From Przewalskia tangutica (lineage: Eukaryota; Streptophyta; Magnoliopsida; Solanales; Solanaceae), in NCBI GenBank assembly GCA_029844215.1, contig CM056736.1, positions 52,947,562-53,011,561 of the forward strand: a stretch of 64,000 nt of DNA, given 5' to 3'. Made by a program: the position numbers and the translations under genes. Shown one piece after another: positions 33,244-44,553 of this stretch; within the stretch, counting starts at the first letter, position 1; every line of letters starts with the position of its first letter. The notes under the pieces were generated by a model that saw nothing but the letters and a program-made list of their open reading frames with translations, searched no databases and was not told the DNA's origin.

Positions 33244-34777
33244 TGATCGGTGTATTGTATATACACTTTTTGAGTCATTTTTAGTTAGTATTTTACTCAT
33301 TTCATTTATGTTTAGTATAGTATTAGGGTCGTTTTCCTTTCTTTTGTGTCACAGCGGTGAGAAATGGAGAAATGGCGAAAAGGAGATGAAATGAGCATAA
33401 ATGAGATGGAATTACACACAAAAATGGCCAAGAAATGAATTCTAAAAAGTTCCGAGAATTATAGAGGAAATCAGACGAAGTCCGGAAGAGAAAAAGACGA
33501 CGAAACGGAAATTCGCCAGAAAAATATCACCAGCGCATGGCTTCCATTTGTCTTCTGAAGTCCGAAAGTGGCGAGTTTTAAGGCCGTGGCGCCGATCTGC
33601 AGGGCATGCGCCGACGCGGGATTTATGAAGTTCTGGGCCGAATTTGACATATTTTCAGAGTCCTGAAGGGATAACTTTTCGTACCTAAAGGGATAACCTT
33701 TCCTACCTAAAGGGATAACTTTTCCTACCTTAAAACTCTTACCTAAAAGGATTCTAGTAACTTTTCCTACTTACAAATCCTTAACCCTTTACCTAAAGGA
33801 TTCTTGGTCTATAAATAGTCTCTACATCATTAGAAGAATTCATCCATCAATTCTCCATTCTACCATTCACCATTCTACATCCATTCATCCACCAATCCAT
33901 CTTGTAAATATTCCACAACACAACCATTGGATGCTAGAAGGCTTGGAGACTCGTTCTTGAGTATTTTTCTTTTCTTTCTTTTTGCTTTATTTATTTCAGT
34001 TCATGTATGGAGATTGTATTAGTTCTTAGCGTGACAATGGCTAGGAGCTAATTACTTTATTAGGGATTTCCTTGTGATTCACTTGAAACTCTATTCATGA
34101 ATTAATATGTTAGTTGATTTCTTCTTCACTTATTTAAGATTTACCCAATAATTGTTTTGAATGCTTGGTAATTACTTGATCACTAATTATCATTATTTAT
34201 ATGATTTCTAATCAAACTTCGAAAGGAGGAGGTTGTGACTATGTTGTAAGTTGGGTAGACATAGGTCGGATTGGGGATGAAAATACCTCAATTACTTGTG
34301 TAGCGTTAATAGGGGTTTAAATACCTAAATTCACGCATGGTGCGTGACGATTAACAGGGTTTTTGTTCTTAATCCTCCTATAGAGTCATCCTTATCACCG
34401 AAAGGTAGAAAGGAGCGCTACTGGGGTTGAGTGTTTATATAGCCTTAACGGGAGTATAAAACGGATTAGTAAACCTGCTATCTTAACGTAGAAGAAGAAG
34501 TCAATCTAATTGTATTAAGAATTAAATAGAGTGGATAGTTGATGATCTTGGAAGCCCTAATTACCCATCATTACTGATTTAAATCAAAGTATTTTTATAG
34601 TTAGTTTATTTCCTGCATTATTAGTTAGAATTCCAATTCAATTTACGTTAACCAAATAGATACCATAGGATAGATAACCGGTACTTGAAAACCAATCCTT
34701 GAGGACGATATTCGGTCTTACCTAGACTATATTACTTGAGTCGACAACGTGCACTTGCGTTAAAGTGTGTGCATTAA

Positions 34778-37700
34778 TGTTACATCCCGTAAGTTCAGGA
34801 CATGTATAAGAGAAGGTATGTAAGGAATCAAGACTTGGAAATTAGTACGAAAGGAAGAATTGTTTTTCCGACGGAAAATCTTCCGGACGTCGGAAAGGAA
34901 AAATGTTCGTTGTTGAGAATTGGATTCTCAAAATGCATTATTTGAAGAGTATGGAACTTATTAACATTTTGGAAATTTACTTTTCTGTTTGGTCACGTGG
35001 GGCCCACCGAGGAATTTTACGTTTGTGGGGCCCGAGGTTCTGGAATTTTATAGACGAATGAGAGGGCGACACGTGGCACCCCCACACTTGGTCTTGGTCG
35101 AATTTTGTAAGGGGTAGAATGGTCATTGACCATCTTGGAAGATAAGTCTTGAGCAAGATTGTTGACGAGTCAACTTGTCCACTTGGCTCTTTAATTAATG
35201 ATCCTCATTCAAGCCACACATTTGTTATAATCTAAGCCATCCAATGTGTTATATATGCTAAGCTAGTGCAAGACAAGCTCTTCTAACACTTAGAAAATTT
35301 CACAACATTTTCTTGTCCATAGTATTGCTCTCGGGTGTGGAGGAGTTCCAATGAAAAATTTGTAGTTTTGATCCTTTGTTCACAAGACTTTAACACAATG
35401 TCCCTAAGGGTGTTGTAAGGATATCTCAATAGAAAGATTTCGGAAAAACGGCGTTTTCATATTAGTCGCAAGGCGGAAACTTAAGGAGTTCTTCAACTTT
35501 GAAGTTGGAACTTGAAGATGGGTTCTTCATAGGCTTCTAAGGAGTGCTTGGAGCGGATTGGAACTTAAGGAAAGGAGCTAAGAATTGCTAAGGCGCGACT
35601 TTGAATCTTGGAAATTTTAAGGGCTTATAAAGGTATAAATCTTGTCGTTTTAGTAATTAAGATTACTTGTCATTGTAGCTATGGATATTAGCAAGCATGA
35701 GGTATATATTGTGTAGTTGGATAAGTATATTGGCTATTGGAACCCTAATCCGAAAACTAGCATGTTAGCCTTAAGATTACAATTCAAGTTGATTATTAGT
35801 TTAAGTCGTCGCATGTTGTATAAGAAGGAAATTGTAGTTGTTGAAGTTGTTTATGACTATATAACATGTTAGACCTTAGAACTTGGAATTGGAAAAGGAT
35901 TGGAAAAGACTTTGATTTGTTGGTTGTTGTTGGCCGAGAATGGCTTGAATATGGAACTACTTCGTATTAATTGTGGGGCGGAAGTTTACACGTATTGTAA
36001 GGAGTGTAATCCCCTTTGTTTGGTTGTTGTTTTGAGCCTTAAAAGTGGCGTGTTGGTTATTGTATTCGGCCTTGAAAAAAGGTGGCAAAGTGAGTAGAAA
36101 CAAAGGAAGTGCTGCCCGATTTTCCATAGAATTAGAGACTGTATAATTAGTATTATTCTACGTTAGAGACTAGAAGTTGATAGTCTTCTTGTGACCATTA
36201 TAGGTTGACACTTCTACGTACGGCGTATTCGGCTTAGCTTGTGGATTTAGCCGAAAAGGTATGTGAACTATCTCCTCTTCTAGCATGATTCCTTAAGATA
36301 AAGAAAGTATGTCCTACTCCTTAAATGATCCATTCCTTGGTTGTATTTGGATTGCCTAAAATAGAATTTGTTCTATGTACTTCCTTGATTGTACTTTGAT
36401 GTTTAAATTGTAAGTTGTATAATCCGTTGCCTTAGTGAAGTTGGATTCTTAAAAGTGAAAGTATTTTACTTAAAGTACATGGAGTCTTGAAAAGGAAGTG
36501 GTTCCCAAATATTTTGGCTAGTGTCCTAGTTCCAAAACCTAAGGGTTGTTGTAATGAATTTAGAGGAGTCAAATGAGTGATTTACTTAATTGTTTTAAGA
36601 GAGGAGAAATGACATGATTTAAGAGAAGTAACTTGTTTTAAAGGTGTGAGTTACTTGAGGTTTAAAAGTAGAAGAAACTTGTTTTCTAAATATTAAGAGA
36701 CTTGAAGTATTTTGAAAGTTAAGAAACTTGATTTATAAGTATTTGATACTTGGTTTTAAGTATAAGTCTCTTGGTTATAAAAGGAATGGATATGTCTAAA
36801 ACCATAAAGGGTTATAACGGCTTTATGGGAAGTTGGTTATAACGGCTTTATGGAAGGTTAAGAAAGTTGTCTATTTTGATTAATGGGCATAATTTGCCCA
36901 GTTTGTGAAAAATTTGAAGTTACTTGATTTCAAGATTTGAAATGATATTCCTAAAAGTAAAGTATCTAACTTTGAAAAATAGACATACATTGATACTACG
37001 GTGTTAGTATCTTGGGGTTTACATAAAAGGAGTCTTTGGAAAAGAATGCGTCGATTTAGTACTTTGGCTTGGTTAATTGAGAATTATTCTATGTATGCCT
37101 TGATAAGTACTTTGGCTTGTTTAATTGAGAATTATTCTATGTAGTCCTTGATAAGTACTTTGGCTTGTTTAATTGAGAATTATTCTATGTGTGCCTTGAT
37201 AAGTACTTTGGCTTGTTTAGTTGAGAATTGCCAATGTGTCTTGGTGATAGAATTTGAGTACAAGTATTATGTTTTATTACGTTCGCGACTCTCGGTTGGA
37301 GGTGTTTGCCTTGTTGTAAGTTTACTTGGGCGTCAAGCGGTGAGGTGGGATTCCGGGTATGCTTCCATTATTTGTGTTACCACATGGTCATGCTTATACG
37401 ATGTGGGATTCCGGGCATGCGACGCGAGGATACTCGCTTGGACACGCTTATACGATATGGGATTAGGGGCATGTGACCGGAGTCGGGTTAGATTCGGTTG
37501 TTTGTGTTACCTACGGTCATGCTTATACGATGTAGGATGCGGGGCGTGCGACGCGAGGATACCCTATGGTCATGCTTATACGATGTGGGATCTTGGGCGT
37601 GCGACGCGAGATACTCGCTGGACATCTTTATCGATGTGGGATTAGGCGTGTGACCGGGGCGGGTTTGATTCGGTTGTTTGTATACCAGTGGTCATGCTTA

Positions 37701-38387
37701 TACGATGTGGGATTAGGCGTGCGACTACGAGGATACTCTGGATATGCTTATTGGTGTTATATTATATCATGGATAAGCGGTGAGGAAGGATTCCACAGGC
37801 ATGGTTGATATTATGGGCGTGAGACCCATAGTTATATTTGAATAGTGACTTTGAGGGCATGCGTCCCTGACTTGATATAACTGCTTATGTATTGTGTACT
37901 GTAGGTTGGCTATCATACGTGTCTCTGTTTTGTTTAGGCATTATGATTTCATTCTGATACTTCATTTCATACTTGGTACATTCTTGTCTTGACCTCGCCC
38001 GAGGTGCGTTCAATCTGTGAGTTTAGGTGCGATGTTTGGTGATCTCTGGTGTAGGACCGCCTTTCGAGTTTTGGATAGCTCCTACATTGGGAGTTTATCT
38101 TTTTGGTATAAGTTCCTTGATGCAGGCTTTTATGCAGTTATGGATGCAGCGGGGCCTTGTCCGTCATAGTTGATATAACTCTTAGAGTGCTGTATTCATA
38201 TGTGGGATTGGACTCGTATGTGCAGTGTAGTGTCTTTTGTTATGTATATTATGGCGGCCTTGTCGGCTTTGCCCTTGCGTATGTTGGTTTTAAAAAAAAA
38301 AGGGTGTTATTTAATTTCGCGATTTAATTAGTTGTTAAGGTAGAAGGTGCGGGTAGGGCACGATCCACGCCCGGGTTCGGGCGTGTG
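34778..38387 (+). repeat. T2 5' LTR
   Basis: About 3.61 kb. U3 has a G-box in 'ggtcacgtggggcccac' (34993) and an ABRE-like 'gacacgtggcacc' (35068). A TATA-like 'gttatatatgc' is at about 35249. Paired 'ggttataacggctttatgg' motifs lie at 36811-36852, a 48-bp minisatellite at 37064-37240 and a ~60-bp array at 37370-37760. The right end reads 'gggcgtgtga' instead of 'ggggcgtgaca' of the 3' LTR. Reading frames 35900-36097 and 37148-37645 are shadows over the LTR and its arrays. Confidence 0.85.
37064..37240. repeat. 48-bp minisatellite, about 3.7 copies, T2 5' LTR
   Basis: Unit 'agtactttggcttgtttaat' plus 'tgagaattattctatgtatg' plus 'ccttgata'. The 3' LTR copy is 42603-42780. The same unit, inverted, is expanded to 21 and 23 copies in the T3 LTRs. 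Confidence 0.92.
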
Positions 38388-38389
38388 AG

Positions 38390-38400
38390 TGGTATCGAGC
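38390..38400 (+). other. T2 primer-binding site, one base short
   Basis: 'tggtatcgagc' equals the tRNA-Met PBS of T1 but lacks the A of CAG. The same shortened form is in T3 (50691-50701, inverse) and T4 (58563-58573, inverse). Three independent elements losing the same base at a CAG suggests a consensus error as much as a real change. Confidence 0.75.
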
Positions 38401-38441
38401 GATCGGTCGCTCGAATGTCTCAGAGTGTCTAGTAGAGTCTT

Positions 38442-38475
38442 GATTATCGGTGTGTTGCGCGCCACACCCATAAAC
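38442..38475 (+). other. Leader stem-loop with palindromic loop GCGCGC (T2)
   Basis: 'gattatcggtgtg' pairs with 'cacacccataaac' (11 of 13 positions) around the loop 'ttgcgcgc'. It starts 41 nt after the PBS and is homologous to the T1 hairpin, but with a different self-complementary loop hexamer. Confidence 0.6.
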
Positions 38476-38589
38476 AGGAGGCTACAGGACATTTAGGAGT
38501 TGGTTTCTATTCTTCTCACTCTGAGATCGTGCCATAGAGCTGTGTTAGTAAGATAATTCCTCTCTGACGTATTTTGTGTTCTGATTATG

Positions 38590-39240
38590 CCTTGAGGAGG
38601 CAACGGCCGAGAAGGAAAAGGAGTAGAAGGAGCTACTAGTTAGACTCAGAGAGTTGATAGGGCTTATGCCCAGGGTATACCGGATGTTTTTCCGCAGTCG
38701 ATGAGTTCTTCTGCGCCAGGTTTTGAGACCTCAGCACCAGAGCCTCCAGTTTCTCAGTTAGGAGAAGACTATAGGTTCATGAGGGAAGTCGTTATGTTAT
38801 TGACCAAGAGAGCGGTGCTACAGTTTCATCAGTAGGAGGTTATTCGGCCCGATGCAAGCGGGTGTCACGAGGTAGAGGGCCAACGTGGAGATCAGCGTAA
38901 GAGGGCTAGATCGGTTGGTTATCCCGGTGAGTTCTTGGACGAGCAGCCTCAACAGCGAGTGAGATATTCGTCGCAGCCTACCCAGTACATACCCCCGCAG
39001 CTCACAGGTGGGAGATATGACCCCACAAGGTATTTAGGAGCCGGTCGAGCTCCAGGAAGTCGAGGTTCTCGAGAGGAAGCGAGAGGACTTTCTCGGTCGA
39101 GGCCACCTATTCCTCGGTGTATCGGATGTGGTAGCGTCATTGAGGAATGCCGTTATGACACATGGTTGTTATTATTGTGGTCGTCAAGACGCGAAGTGGG
39201 AATGTCAGGTTAGAAAGAGCGGTAAGGTGGCTCGGCTATG
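38590..39240 (+). pseudogene. T2 gag remnant without capsid core
   Basis: The N-terminal text 'APEPPVSQLGEDYRFMREVV' (38740-38800) runs after a TAG into 'RPDASGCHEVEGQRGDQRKR' and the Q/R/G-rich stretch before the zinc knuckle (38935-39120). It then reads 'RCIGCGSVIEECRYDT' and, in a second frame, 'CYYCGRQDAKWEC'. The central capsid domain present in T1 ('SCSPPEFYGS...') is missing. It cannot make a particle, but the nucleic-acid-binding end is recognisable. Frameshifted. Confidence 0.7.
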
Positions 39241-39409
39241 AGGCCGATGGTTGATTCTCTTTCCTCGCGGTTGTCGTCCCCGAGCGGTGTTGGATCTCGG
39301 CCCGGTAGTGGTAGAGGTCGGTGGAGTTTATAGTTCTGGCGGTCCTTCGAACCGCATAGATGACGTGACTACTGGACAGGATCAGGAGGCGACATCGCAT
39401 GGGGTTACA

Positions 39410-40308
39410 GGTATATTTCTATTCTTTTGAATCATACATGCATTGTTAGATTCAGATTTTGCCCTAGCGTATATGTCTTCCCTGTGTTACTAGCAGTTGT
39501 AAGAGATAGTACCCCCAGAGGTAGGAATACTTTGATTAGTAAAGTGAGAAGTTAAGAATGTTGACAAGAATGATAAGTGAACTGAGACTGTAGTTGTGTA
39601 GAGTTCACTAGTTGTAATTACCCCATGCAGTGTATGAAGCCAGATAGGGAAGGATGTCTGATAGAAATACTTTGGCTTATGTGGCGAACCTCTAGTGAAG
39701 GGTAGTATATGGTAAGAAGTACATTGAGATAAGATAAAGATATATTTGGACTAAGAATGAGAAGTTAAGTGTGACGATGGGTGGGTTATGGACTCATTTC
39801 GGTCAACGGTAGTATGGAATGGGGTGATGTCGCTTAGAAATGGTCAGATTATGTGATAGGGTCACGAGGATGCAAGGCCCAGGTTTAGTTAATCGTTGTA
39901 CGAGTTCGTGGATATGTTCCACCGGAACTAGGTCGTAAGGACCGAGAAGAGCCTTAACGGGAATGTAAGTAACAATATGGCCAAGTTTGGTTAGTAACTC
40001 GAGGATTGGGAACGAAACAATATTTGAGATGTCAGACGTTTACTAAATAAGTTTAGAAATCTGAGAAAGAATGACAAGTAAGAAAATAAAGTAACCTCTA
40101 AAGATCTTGTTTGTGATAAGATTTGTAACCTTGAGTTTTGTGAGAAGGGTGTGACGGAAGGTCCATTGATATGTTTACGTATGTTGTGGTGGCCATGTAT
40201 GGCATCGTTGGTCTTGTGGAGTATTGATTGATAGGCATAGTATAGAGTTTATGCCGGAGTTTGTATAGCTTGACAACCGACTAAGAACATTCGGGGACGA
40301 ATGTTTCT
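39410..40308 (+). other. Conserved noncoding block in place of pol (T2)
   Basis: No open frame. It aligns with T1 23690-24640 and, more closely, with inverse T3 49475-50230. Landmarks: 'gtgatagggtcacgagg' (39854), 'cgttgtacgagttcgtgg' (39893), 'aggaccgagaagagcctt' (39938), 'tggccatgtatggcat' (40190) and the inverted repeat 'cattcggggacgaatg' (40288-40303) just before the PPT. Confidence 0.7.
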
Positions 40309-40321
40309 AAGGGGGGAAGAA
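40309..40321 (+). other. T2 polypurine tract
   Basis: 'aaggggggaagaa' immediately before the 3' LTR, identical to the T1 PPT. Confidence 0.92.
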
Positions 40322-43300
40322 TGTTACATCCCGTAAGTTCAGGACATGTATAAGAAAAGGTATGTAAGGAATCAAGACTTGGAAATTAGTACGAAAAGAA
40401 GAATTGTTTTTCCGACGGAAAATATTCCGGACGTCGGAAAGGAAAAATGTTCGTTGTTGAGAATTGGATTCTCAAAATGCATTATTTGAAGAGTATGGAA
40501 CTTATTAACATTTTGGAAATTTACTTTTACGGATTTGGTCACGTGGGGCCCACCCGAGGAATTTTACGTTTTGTGGGGCCCACGAGGTTCTGAATTTTAT
40601 GGACGAATGAGGGCAACACGTGGCACCCCACTTGGTCTTGGTCGAATTTTGTAAGGGTAGAATGGTCATTGACCATCTTGGAAGATAAGTCTTGAGCTTG
40701 AGATTGTTGACGAAGTCGAAACATCCACTAGCTCTTTAATTAATGATCCTCATCCAAGCCACACATTTGTTATAATCTAAGCCATGCAATGTGTTATATA
40801 TGCTAAGCTAGTGCAAGACAAGCTCTTCTAACACTTAGAAAATTTCACAACATTTTCTTGTCCATAGTATTGCTCTCGGGTTTGGAGGAGTTCCAACAAG
40901 AAAAATTTGTAGTTTTGATCCTTTGTTCACAAGACTTTAACACAATGTCCCTAAGGGTGTTGTAAGGATATCTCAATAGAAAGATTTCGGAAAAACGGCG
41001 TTTTCATATTAGTCGCAAGGCGGAAACTTAAGGAGTTCTTCAACTTTGAAGTTGGAACTTGAAGATGGGTTCTTGTGGAAACAGGAGTGCTTGGAGCGGA
41101 TTGGAACTTAAGGAAAGGAGCTAAGAATTGCTAAGGCGCGACTTTGAATCTTGGAAATTTTAAGGGCTTATAAAGGTATAAATCTTGTCGTTTTAGTAAT
41201 TAAGATTACTTGTCATTGTAGCTATGGATATTAGCAAGCATGAGGTATATATTGTGTAGTTGGATAAGTATATTGGCTATTGGAACCCTAATCCAAAAAC
41301 TAGCATGTTAGCCTTAAGATTACAATTCAAGTTGATTATTAGTTTAAGTCGTCGCATGTTGTATAAGAAGGAAATTGTAGTTGTTGAAGTTGTTTATGAC
41401 TATATAACATGTTAGACCTTAGAACTTGGAATTGGAAAAGGATTGGAAAAGACTTTGATTTGTTGGTTGTTGTTGGCCGAGAATGGCTTGAATATGGAGC
41501 TACTTCGTATTAATTGTGGGGCGGAAGTTTACACGTATTGTGAGGAGTGTAATCCCCTTTGTTTGGTTGTTGTTTTGAGCCTTAAAAGTGGCGTGTTGGT
41601 TATTGTATTCGGCCTTGAAAAAAGGTGGCAAAGTGAGTAGAAACAAAGGAAGTGCTGCCCGATTTTCCGTAGAATTAGAGACCGTATAATTAGTATTATT
41701 CTACGTTAGAGACTAGAAATTGATAGTCTTGTTGTGACCATTATAGGTTGACACTTCTACGTACGGCGTATTCGGCTTAGCTTGTGAATTTAGCCGAAAA
41801 GGTATGTGAACTATCTCTCTTACAGCATGATTCCTTAAGATAAAGAAAGTATGTCCTACTCCTTAAATGATCCATTCCTTGGTTGTATTTGGATTGCCTA
41901 AAATAGAATTTGTTCTATGTACTTCCTTGATTGTACTTTGATGTTTAAATTGTAAGTTGTATAATCCATTGCCTTAGTGAAGTTGGATTCTTAAAAGTGA
42001 AAGTATTTTACTTAAAGTACATGGAGTCTTGAAAAGGAAGTGGTTCCCAAATATTTTGGCTAGTGTCCTAGTTCCAAAACCTAAGGGTTGTTGTAATGAC
42101 TTTAGAGGAGTCAAAGGAGTGATTTACTTAATTGTTTTAAGAGAGGAGAAATGACATGATTTAAGAGAAGTAACTTGTTTTAAAGGTGTGAGTTACTTGA
42201 GGTTTAAAAGTAGAAGAAACTTGTTTTCTAAATATTAAGAGACTTGAAGTATTTTGAAAGTTAAGAAACTTGATTTATAAGTATTTGATACTTGGTTTTA
42301 AGTATAAGTCTCTTGGTTATAAAAGGAATGGATATGTCTAAAACCATAAAGGGTTATAACGGCTTTATGGGAAGTTGGTTATAACGGCTTTATGGAAGGT
42401 TAAGAAAGTTGTCTATTTTGATTAATGGGCATAATTTGCCTAGTTTGTGAAAAATTTGAAGTTACTTGATTTCAAGCTTTGAAATGAGTTTCCTAAAAGT
42501 ATAGTATCTTACTTTGAAAAATAGACATACATTGATACTACGGGTGTTAGTATCTTGGGGTTTTACATAAAAAGGAGTCTTTGGAAAAGAATGTACGTAC
42601 GTAGTACTTTGGCTTGTTTAATTGAGAATTATTCTATGTATGCCTTGATAAGTACTTTGGCTTGTTTAATTGAGAATTATTTTATGTATGCCTTGATAAG
42701 TATTTTGGCTTGTTTAATTGAGAATTATTCTATGTGTGCCTTGATAAGTACTTTGGCTTGTTTAGTTGAGAATTGCCAATGTGTGCTGGTGATAGCATTT
42801 GAGTACAAGTATTATGTTTTATTACGTTGCCGTGACTCTCGGTTGGAGGGTCGGCTGCCTTGTTGTAAGTTTACTTGGGCGTCTGAAGCGGTGAGGTGGG
42901 ATTCCGGGTATGCTTCCATTATTTGTGTGACACTATGCTCATTCTTATACGATGTGGGATTAGGGCATGCGACCATGAGGATACTCTGGACACGCTTATA
43001 CGATGTGGGATTAGGGCATGTGACCAGGAGTCGGGTTAGATTCCCGGATTTGTTTGTGTTACCCTACGGTCATGCTTATACGATGTGGGATGTCGGGGCA
43101 TGCGACCGCGAGGGATACCCTATCGTCATGCTTATACGACGTGGGATGCCGGGGCATGCGACCACGAGGGATACTCCTTGGACATCTTATCTGATGTGGG
43201 ATTAGGCGTGTGACCAGGAGGCGGTTTGATTCGGTTGTTTGTATACCCCATGGTCATGCTTATACGATGTGGGATTCCGGGGCATGCGACCACGAAGGAT

Positions 43301-43956
43301 ACTCCTTGGATATGATTATTGGTGTTATATTATATCATGGACTGCCGGCAGTGAGGAAGGATTCCACGGGCATGATTGATATTATGGGCGTGAGACCCAT
43401 AGTTATATTTGAATAGTGACTTTGAGGGCATGCGTCTCTGACTTGATATAGCCGCTTATGTATTGTATCGTAGGTTGGCTATCATACGTGTCTCTGTTTG
43501 TTTAGTATTTATGATTTCATTACTGATGCATTTCACATACTTGGTACATTCCCGTCTTGACCTCGCCCGAGTGCGTTATCTGCCGAGTTTAGGTACGTTG
43601 TTTGGTGATCTGCAGTGTAGGACCTGCTCGTAGTTTTGGATAGCTCCTACATTGGGAGTTTATCTTTTTGGTATAAGTTCCTTGAAGACACGCTTTTATC
43701 TGATTATGGGTGCAGCGGGGCCTTGTCCGTCATAGTTGATATAACTCTTAGAGTGCAGTATTCATATGTGGGATTGGACTCGTATGCAGTGTAGTGTCTT
43801 TTGTTATGTATATTATGGCGGCCTTTCGGCTTTGCCCACTGCGTATGTTGGTTTTAAAAAAAAAAGGTGTTATTTAATTTCGCTTGATTTACTTAGTTGT
43901 TAAGGTAGAAGGTGCGTGTAGGGCACCGATCCACGCTTGAGGTTCGGGGCGTGACA
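40322..43956 (+). repeat. T2 3' LTR
   Basis: 3635 bp, same modules as the 5' LTR (G-box 40538, ABRE-like 40616, paired gttataac motifs 42354-42396, 48-bp minisatellite 42603-42780, ~60-bp array 42930-43320). The 216-codon frame at 42555-43205 is a translation of the minisatellite and the second array ('LACLIENYSMYALIST' repeated), not a gene. Together with the T3 left LTR it forms a long inverted repeat with a ~1-kb spacer. Confidence 0.88.
42930..43320. repeat. ~60-bp tandem array in T2 3' LTR
   Basis: About six units built on 'catgcttatacgatgtggga' and 'ccggggcatgcgaccacgag'. The 5' LTR copy (37370-37760) has the same units, but 'gcatgcgaccacgag' is often written 'gcgtgcgacgcgag'. Confidence 0.85.
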
Positions 43957-43977
43957 ATTAAATCGCGCATCACCCAC

Positions 43978-44540
43978 GCGCCTCCAGTTGGACTCTGTGA
44001 CCAACTTCACTCGGGCTGACTGACTCGAATAATGAGCAATCCATGTACGAAGGATAGCCGGACAACGGCCGTCAGTGAACCAGTCATAAGTAAAAAGAAA
44101 ATAATGGTTTATCGGGCTGAAGTACTGAAATAGGATAGAATCACCTTGTTACGGTCCATCGTACAGAGTCAGGACCAGCGGTTCATCAATGACAATCAAG
44201 GCATGGGTCAGACCAATATCGGTTAGAACAATTATTCCTGATCTTCGAGATAAAAATGATGAAGCCATGATTTCCGACTAAGAAAAGGACCAAAGGTTAG
44301 GTGAGAAACCTATGGGAGAGAGGGATACCTTTCCTTAAAAAGCTTGCAGAGGCACGACCGCAAATCATCATAGCCAATTCGTGATAGTAGAGATGCCTCG
44401 GTTAAAGGGATAACACCATCCAAAAAGTAGTCATCATTGCATGCACTATAGACAAGACGATTAAAGTGACATACGCGGTTGTCAGACTAAAATGACAGTT
44501 ATTTTCGAATACATTAACTCAATAGTCACACTCGAGTTAA
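43978..44540 (+). other. Tat 3' noncoding region, right part
   Basis: This resumes the Tat sequence after solo LTR Y. It is noncoding, with no recognisable domain, and ends at the Tat PPT. No promoter or RNA gene is seen. Confidence 0.6.
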
Positions 44541-44553
44541 TGCAGGGGCCAAT
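44541..44553 (+). other. Tat polypurine tract
   Basis: 'tgcaggggccaat' just before the 3' LTR start 'tgttaacac'. A G-rich PPT of this form is normal for Tat elements. Confidence 0.7.

Larger units (their letters stand above)
34778..43956 (+). mobile_element. T2: pol-less Tekay-type element (family B)
   Basis: Ends 'tgttacatcccgtaag' and 'ggggcgtgaca', with a perfect duplication attaa (34773-34777, 43957-43961). The 5' LTR is 34778-38387, PBS 38390-38400, leader hairpin 38442-38475, a shortened gag 38590-39240, noncoding block 39410-40308, PPT 40309-40321 and 3' LTR 40322-43956. The internal region is only 1.93 kb and codes for no enzyme and no capsid core, so the element depends on helpers. 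The two LTRs are nearly identical in AT-rich parts, which points to a young insertion. Confidence 0.9.
33244..43972 (+). mobile_element. Solo LTR Y (1.55 kb), split by T2
   Basis: Plus-strand start 'tgatcggtgtattg' (33244) and end 'aatcgcgcatca' (43972), flanked by a perfect duplication cccac (33239-33243, 43973-43977). T2 removed, the LTR is about 1545 bp. A TATA-like 'tctataaatagtc' is at 33810, followed by the repeated 'ccattctac'/'ccattcatcc' leader text. No PBS, PPT or coding region. It is unlike the Tekay LTRs and the Tat LTR; superfamily not assigned. The stretch 33680-33800 has the motif 'gggataacttttcctacct' three times. Confidence 0.85.

Noticed and set aside
33244..34777. Solo LTR Y as part of the Tat element or a protein-coding region
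   Set aside because: The perfect cccac duplication on both sides and its TG...CA ends show a separate insertion; no reading frame is present.
42555..43205. Longest open reading frame of the window (216 codons) with repeated 'LACLIENYSMYALIST'
   Set aside because: It is a translation of the 48-bp minisatellite and the ~60-bp array in the T2 3' LTR. The 48-bp unit is a multiple of three, which keeps the frame open by chance.
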